Both the position numbers and the translations under genes were made by a program. Source: Wuchereria bancrofti (taxonomy: Eukaryota > Nematoda > Chromadorea > Rhabditida > Onchocercidae). Taken from it: a stretch of 24,970 nucleotides of DNA. Positions 20,759-24,970 of this stretch are shown one piece after another. Each line of letters begins with the position of its first letter. Within the stretch, counting starts at the first letter, position 1. A model generated the notes under the pieces. That model did not search any database and had not been told where the DNA came from. It saw nothing but the letters and a program-made list of their open reading frames with translations. Location of the stretch: positions 1 to 24,970 of the forward strand of contig SSBO01000044.1 in the NCBI GenBank assembly GCA_005281725.1. The letters run 5' to 3'.

Positions 20759-23078
20759 ATGAACAAACTGAAAACTGCTCAACGCGACAAGGTTGGTTAT
20801 TCGAAAAAAGGAAATAAGCAAATTTGATCTTCATTATTTTATTTGTTTACAACTGTTAATTTAAGGAATTTGGTAAACGAATTTTCAGATTTCCTGATAT
20901 TACTTATATTTATACAAAATTTATTCAAAGAAGCAATTCTTTTCCACGACATATTTTCGCGTGCTCATTATCAGTTTCGTATTTTTATGATCGAAGACGA
21001 TTCAAAATACTTGAGGCTTATTATTAAATGAAGCAATGAATCACTGATTTGATTAGTCATCCATGGATAATACTATTAATTCAGGAATCCGAATGACAAA
21101 AATGATACTATGAAGAACTTTGGCTCGGTGAATTAGCGTAATTGCTTCTCAGTTTTGGTTCTGGAGATCATAAACATTAATATTCACGGAAATGGGTTGC
21201 ATAGTGACATTGATATTCAGGAAATGGGTCACATAATGATAATAAAGCACGAAAGTCTTCATATTTCAGGTGCGAGATTTTATGCAATGGACACAAAGCA
21301 ATGAAAAAACGGCAATTCATTGTCTGAGTAGTCAGAACTGGAATCTAGAGTTAGCCTGCGATGCTTATTACCAGAATCCACAATTGTATATGTGTATGGC
21401 AGATATGGTTGACCAAAGAAGTCTTCATGCTTTTTTCCTCAAATATGCAAATAGTACTTTTTTTCAATTCACTTGTGCTTACGGAGGCAACAGATTATGT
21501 TGGATGCAGTTGGTCTTTAAAATCCATTTATAAAATTAGAAGTTTTAAATCATGTCAGTTTTCGTCGGACGGACCGCAATAATTGAAGAAGAATTTTGTT
21601 ATGGTAATACGACTTTAGAGATTGGGATTACATAACGAAAGTACTTTTAAAATTCATTCTTATTTCTTAAATATACTGGTTTGCAGATAGGCAGGACAAT
21701 GACCCATCATGTATCGGACCGCATGGAATGCTGTGCTTCCTGACAGATCTTGGTTTAAATCCAGCTGATCGAAGTGTATTGATATTAGCTTGGAAACTCA
21801 AAGCAAAGACGCAGTGCGAGTTTACTTGGGAGGAATTCAGTACCGGTCTCAACGAGATGAAGTATTTGTATTGATCGTAAAACTTTTGTATCTTTTCATT
21901 AACGTTATGGATTCAATTCATAATGAGTTGCGAAAGGTTCATGTGTGATTTTCGATCATAATTTTATTATTTGACGTTGATATCTATGTTTGGTGGTAGA
22001 AAGCAGTAAAGAATCAGTACTGTATGAAATGGAGAATGTTCATCTTGCGGACGGCTGAGATGAAGATGACTATGGAATGACTAGTAAAAGACGACTCGAA
22101 TTATCATTGCTCACTATCCTTTACTTTACATAATGAATTCTATTTAAGCTAATAATATTCAGTTCAAGCTTCAAAAACCTTGTCTTTGTAACTAAACAGT
22201 TTTGAATACACAAAATAGGTAATGTCTTTCAGAGTAGATTCTTTGGAGAAATTGAAAGCAAAAATGCCAACGCTAAGCGAGGAACTCAGGAACCCTATCA
22301 GTTTCCGAGATTTCTATCAATTTACTTTCAATTACGCTCGTGCATCTCCGCAGAGAACGTTGGGTAATATAAATACTACAAAATGTTCATGAATTATTCT
22401 CACTTAATATTTAAGTAATCAAAATAATTTTATCATTGTCAGTAGACTTGGTACTAGACTTAAGTATTAGATTTCATCGTAAATTAAAGCCACTTAAAAT
22501 ATAAAAAAATTTTTTTTTTCTCTCCTACCAAATAGTTTAGCTAATTTCGACGCTGTTAATGATAATAAAGAAATCGTGCTATGAAAACTCGTTTAAACGA
22601 CTGATTTTTACTAGTTCTAGAAGTAGAAACGGCGATTGCTTATTGGGAAATTGTTTTCGGCGGCAATTTCGGTTATCTTCCTTTATGGACTAGTTTCCTT
22701 CGAGAAAAGGTTTGCTTCTCATTCTGATACCAATTCAAAATTTTTATGTAGGAACGAGATAAAATTATTTACTAATTGATTATTAAGTGAGCGCTAAGTA
22801 GAAACTGATGTCGATCATTGGCTGAACTCGAAGTTGTAATGAGATGGGTTTTTGGCTGTGTATTTTCCTTGGAAGATAATTTTTCGAATGGTGAAGTGTA
22901 CTAATCACCTTACTTTTCTATTCAGGAAGTGAAATGCATACCACGTGATACGTGGAACTTACTCCTTGATTTTTCTTTGACGATTGCGCCTGATTTCAAC
23001 AACTATGATGCAGAGGGAGCATGGCCTGTTTTGATTGATGAATTTGTAGAATATGCAAGAAATAAAATACAGTCATAG
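20759..23078 (+). CDS. dcn-1: DCN1-like protein (NEDD8 E3 co-factor)
   Basis: DCN-1 helps the UBC12 conjugating enzyme pass NEDD8 to cullins and so activates cullin-RING ubiquitin ligases. Six exons join in phase: 20759-20791, 21270-21453, 21687-21861, 22233-22363, 22615-22709 and 22926-23078. They give 256 residues, against 259 for human DCUN1D1. Residues 1-11 are [11 protein letters not shown], almost as in human. Residues 12-50 form the UBA-like domain ([16 protein letters not shown]...QNPQLY). The rest is the PONY domain, with [45 protein letters not shown] and [10 protein letters not shown], and then [15 protein letters not shown] near the C-terminus. The cullin-contact patch is kept: Asp214, Ala238 and Asp244, at a constant +3 offset from human Asp211, Ala235 and Asp241. 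Exon 2 runs past NPQLY to the GTACTT donor. Stopping earlier at GTTGACC would lose the helix [14 protein letters not shown]. The enzyme is probably complete and functional. No clear AATAAA follows; one lies inside the last exon. Confidence 0.95.
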
Positions 23079-23530
23079 AAACCCGTCCATGTTAACATTT
23101 ATCCCTTAATTCTTCCCTTATGATACCTTGTATTTCGAGTTTAATTTGTGAAGGAGTGCCCAGAAATCTGGTTCCTTGCATTACAGAAGTTCGTATGAAT
23201 TCATTAATCTTAGCAGCTATTGTTTTGTTAATTGCTGTACATATTTTGAAGATTTGATTGTGATAGCAATGTTCTTTTACATGTTTTGTTCACATAATAT
23301 CGTTTTTTTTTTCTTTGTGAGATATCATTTTCGAATCGAATGATAAATTTCGACAGTTTGAGATAGTTTCGTTCTCGGAATTGGTCGTAGAATTATTATA
23401 TAGTGAAGCTTTGTGAATCCATCATGAAAATAGACTTTTAGTGAAAGCAATCCTCAAACATTTGTTTATTTAATATAGTTTGATCTTTTTGTTTGTTGTA
23501 TTTTATAGCAGTGTTTCCAATAAGCTTTGA
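23079..23530. other. 3' flank of DCN-1, no gene seen
   Basis: AT-rich sequence with no supportable exon and no clear AATAAA. It probably holds the DCN-1 3' UTR and the spacer to the next plus-strand gene. Confidence 0.5.
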
Positions 23531-23606
23531 TGAGTCAGTATCGCAGAACTGGTTTTCGAAGCAGCGGTGGTCGAGGATCACAGTTCGAAATAGTGATTGA
23601 GTGAGT
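23531..23606 (+). other. candidate start exon, unresolved
   Basis: An ATG at 23,531 or close by opens MSQYRRTGFRSSGGRGSQFE and then IVI, and ends at a strong GA|GTGAGT donor. The start is basic and Gly/Arg-rich. The phase (2) does not match the frame needed by the next candidate exon at 23,708. It may belong to a different transcript or be chance. Confidence 0.25.
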
Positions 23607-23707
23607 GGTGATTGTGATAATTAGTGTTCATTTTTGCCGATGACTGGTGCACTTAAAGGATATGTTGGTATCAAAAGGCTGTTAAAGAAAAATCTGAACG
23701 TTTGTAG

Positions 23708-24432
23708 GGTTGTCTTCGGTGTGGTGTTTTGGCACCACGCATTTTTGCATGTAAGTGAAGATGATTTCACTGTGAAGAAACTAAGTTATGAACTGTGAAA
23801 ATGCTGACTTCTACTAAAGAAAGAATTTTTCTACGAAATAAAAATTGCATTAAGTCGATAATTGATAGTCCGACATTAAATTCTAACAGCGTCATTGGAT
23901 TGCAATCAAGATGTCGCAGAAGTTTTGTTTCCAAATATAATACCAATGTTGTCACAGTTGGGCAGCTCAGTGTTTATTATCGAACTAAGGGTTTCATTTT
24001 TAGTTTATTTCTTAGTATTTAATGGTCGACCGGTTCAAATAAGTGCTCTTGAAATGATTTGGGAGTGGTTATCAGTCACCGAATTGTAGAGGATTTGAAA
24101 AATAAAAGTTTGTGGGATTGTAGGGAGGGTATTTTTTGTTGTTTAAGAAGAGAATTCCACTTTTTTAGAGCAGTGCAAAGCGAAAAAACTAACGATGCAT
24201 GGCTAAAAAAAACTTGTTCAAACATAGTGTATCGGATTGGGCAAGTGCGAGATTTATCGGTTTTGGAAGTTTTGAGGACTGCAGAAGCTACTGATGTGGG
24301 AGTTTACATAATTTTGTGCAGGTATACAAAAGCTTACTGTGCTACTTAGTGACTCAAGCATTGTTGTGGTCTTTTTCTATGATTAAGAAACTGGTGATTT
24401 TTGTGAATCCTGAAAACTGTAAAGTGGAGTGA
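23708..24432 (+). CDS. helical-repeat (HEAT/ARM-like) protein, partial and unresolved
   Basis: Three pieces join in phase. The first, 23708-23750, reads GCLRCGVLAPRIFA and ends CAT|GTAAGT. The second, 23890-24085, reads SLDCNQDVAEVLFPNIIPML, SQLGSS and later RPVQISALEMIWEWLSVTE. An 83-base intron, GTAGAG to TTTTTTAG, leads to the third from 24169. It reads AVQSEKTNDAWLKKTCSNIV, YRIGQVRDLSVLEVLRTAEA and TD. After a possible 26-base intron (24296-24321) the frame continues VYKSLLCYLVTQALLWSFSM and stops by 24432. The amphipathic helices look like a HEAT/ARM scaffold. From memory they vaguely recall focadhesin (DUF3730), but that is not secure. Two segments look like leftover introns: 23970-24015 (a hydrophobic stretch ending TTTCTTAG, whose removal breaks the frame) and the 26-base one. 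The gene may therefore be mis-sequenced, decayed or wrongly modelled. The 3' end is open, and further frames follow to about 24,830. Confidence 0.4.
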
Positions 24433-24893
24433 CGAAACTTCGTATCCCTGATATTTCCCTTTACCGTTTCGAAAATTTTGGACAGTGTGGATTGCATGAG
24501 TCTTTTTTTTTTTTCAATTTTAATCGGCAATGATTCTTACTCCTGCTGCTAACAGGAGCCGGAGTCCTTAAAATTCATATTCTTAAAATTGTAACGGCTG
24601 TCGTTACTCTAGCTGTTTATGGCAGATAATTGGTTCCATTAGAAAAATTGCAAACGGTGAAGCGATTAAGAGATTCAGAACAGAAAAACCGGAAATCCAT
24701 TGCATCTGTGGGAGGTTACTTTGCCATAAATTGTACACACCTTTACCTCTTTCATCGATTAGTCATTTTGAGTGGCCTCTCAATTTAACGGCATCCTATG
24801 TCCTCAGTTTATACTTAGTTATGAGATCGGCTTAATGAATATCCGGAAAATGGTAGCTGTTATGCAGTTAGTTTTTTGTTGATCAAATCGCTC
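24433..24893 (+). other. possible further exons, not resolved
   Basis: After the acceptor CTAACAG at about 24,555 the frames EPESLKFIFLKL or AGVLKIHILKIVTAVVTLAV can be read. From about 24,645 one frame stays open for over 60 codons and includes IANGEAIKRFRTEKPEIH. They may continue the helical-repeat gene, but I could not build a phase-consistent chain. Confidence 0.25.

Positions 24894-24970
<77 letters not shown>
24894..24970. repeat. (CTAT)n microsatellite
   Basis: About 19 perfect copies of CTAT run uninterrupted to the last base, so the array continues beyond the window. Perfect arrays of this length are usually polymorphic. Confidence 0.97.

Noticed and set aside
21361..21582. Plus-strand 73-codon frame inside DCN-1
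   Set aside because: It is the shifted shadow of DCN-1 exon 2 plus intron.
1..24970. Bacterial operon, CRISPR array, tRNA/rRNA, spliced-leader RNA gene or intact transposon
   Set aside because: None was found on reading. Spliced genes and nematode-type acceptors exclude a prokaryotic source, and no terminal inverted repeats or transposase motifs were recognised.

Overview
The window is AT-rich eukaryotic nuclear DNA. Genes are broken into small exons by GT..AG introns whose acceptors are mostly TTTCAG or TTTTAG. Coding sequences are compact, and some starts sit close behind acceptor-like sites, as expected if a spliced leader is added. Together this points to a nematode, and the base composition and intron sizes fit a filarial/spirurid worm best. 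Species is not determined.

Left part (1-10,200): mostly long AT-rich non-coding sequence. It opens with a 13-bp tandem repeat (1-128). Two minus-strand exons at 1485-1929 look like the acidic C-terminal end of an unrecognised gene. A two-exon minus-strand gene at 5453-7463 would encode a cysteine-rich ectodomain followed by membrane segment(s) and a basic tail. A short plus-strand start exon (6773-6841) lies inside its intron. Another isolated minus-strand exon candidate lies at 10,040-10,153.

Middle (10,200-19,300): about 4.6 kb with no gene that can be supported, then a complete six-exon minus-strand mitochondrial NAD+ carrier of the SLC25A51/MCART1 type (14,790-16,943). Upstream of it on the same strand is an unrecognised lysine-rich small gene tail (17,337-17,830). 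The spacing between the two resembles a nematode operon.

Right part (19,300-24,970): a head-to-head pair. The SUMO E3 ligase NSE2/MMS21 (minus, 19,340-20,130) and the NEDD8 E3 co-factor DCN-1/DCUN1D1 (plus, 20,759-23,078) are separated by about 630 bp. One acts on the SMC5/6 DNA-repair complex and the other on cullin neddylation, so two ubiquitin-like-modifier ligases may share an upstream region. After DCN-1, helical-repeat-like exons of an unresolved plus-strand gene begin (about 23,708-24,432), with intron oddities. The window ends inside a (CTAT)n microsatellite.

Gene models were assembled by hand from reading-frame phase, splice sites and remembered family sequences. The SLC25A51 and DCN-1 models are phase-consistent at every junction and close in length to the human proteins. 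The NSE2 model is firm only for its last two exons.
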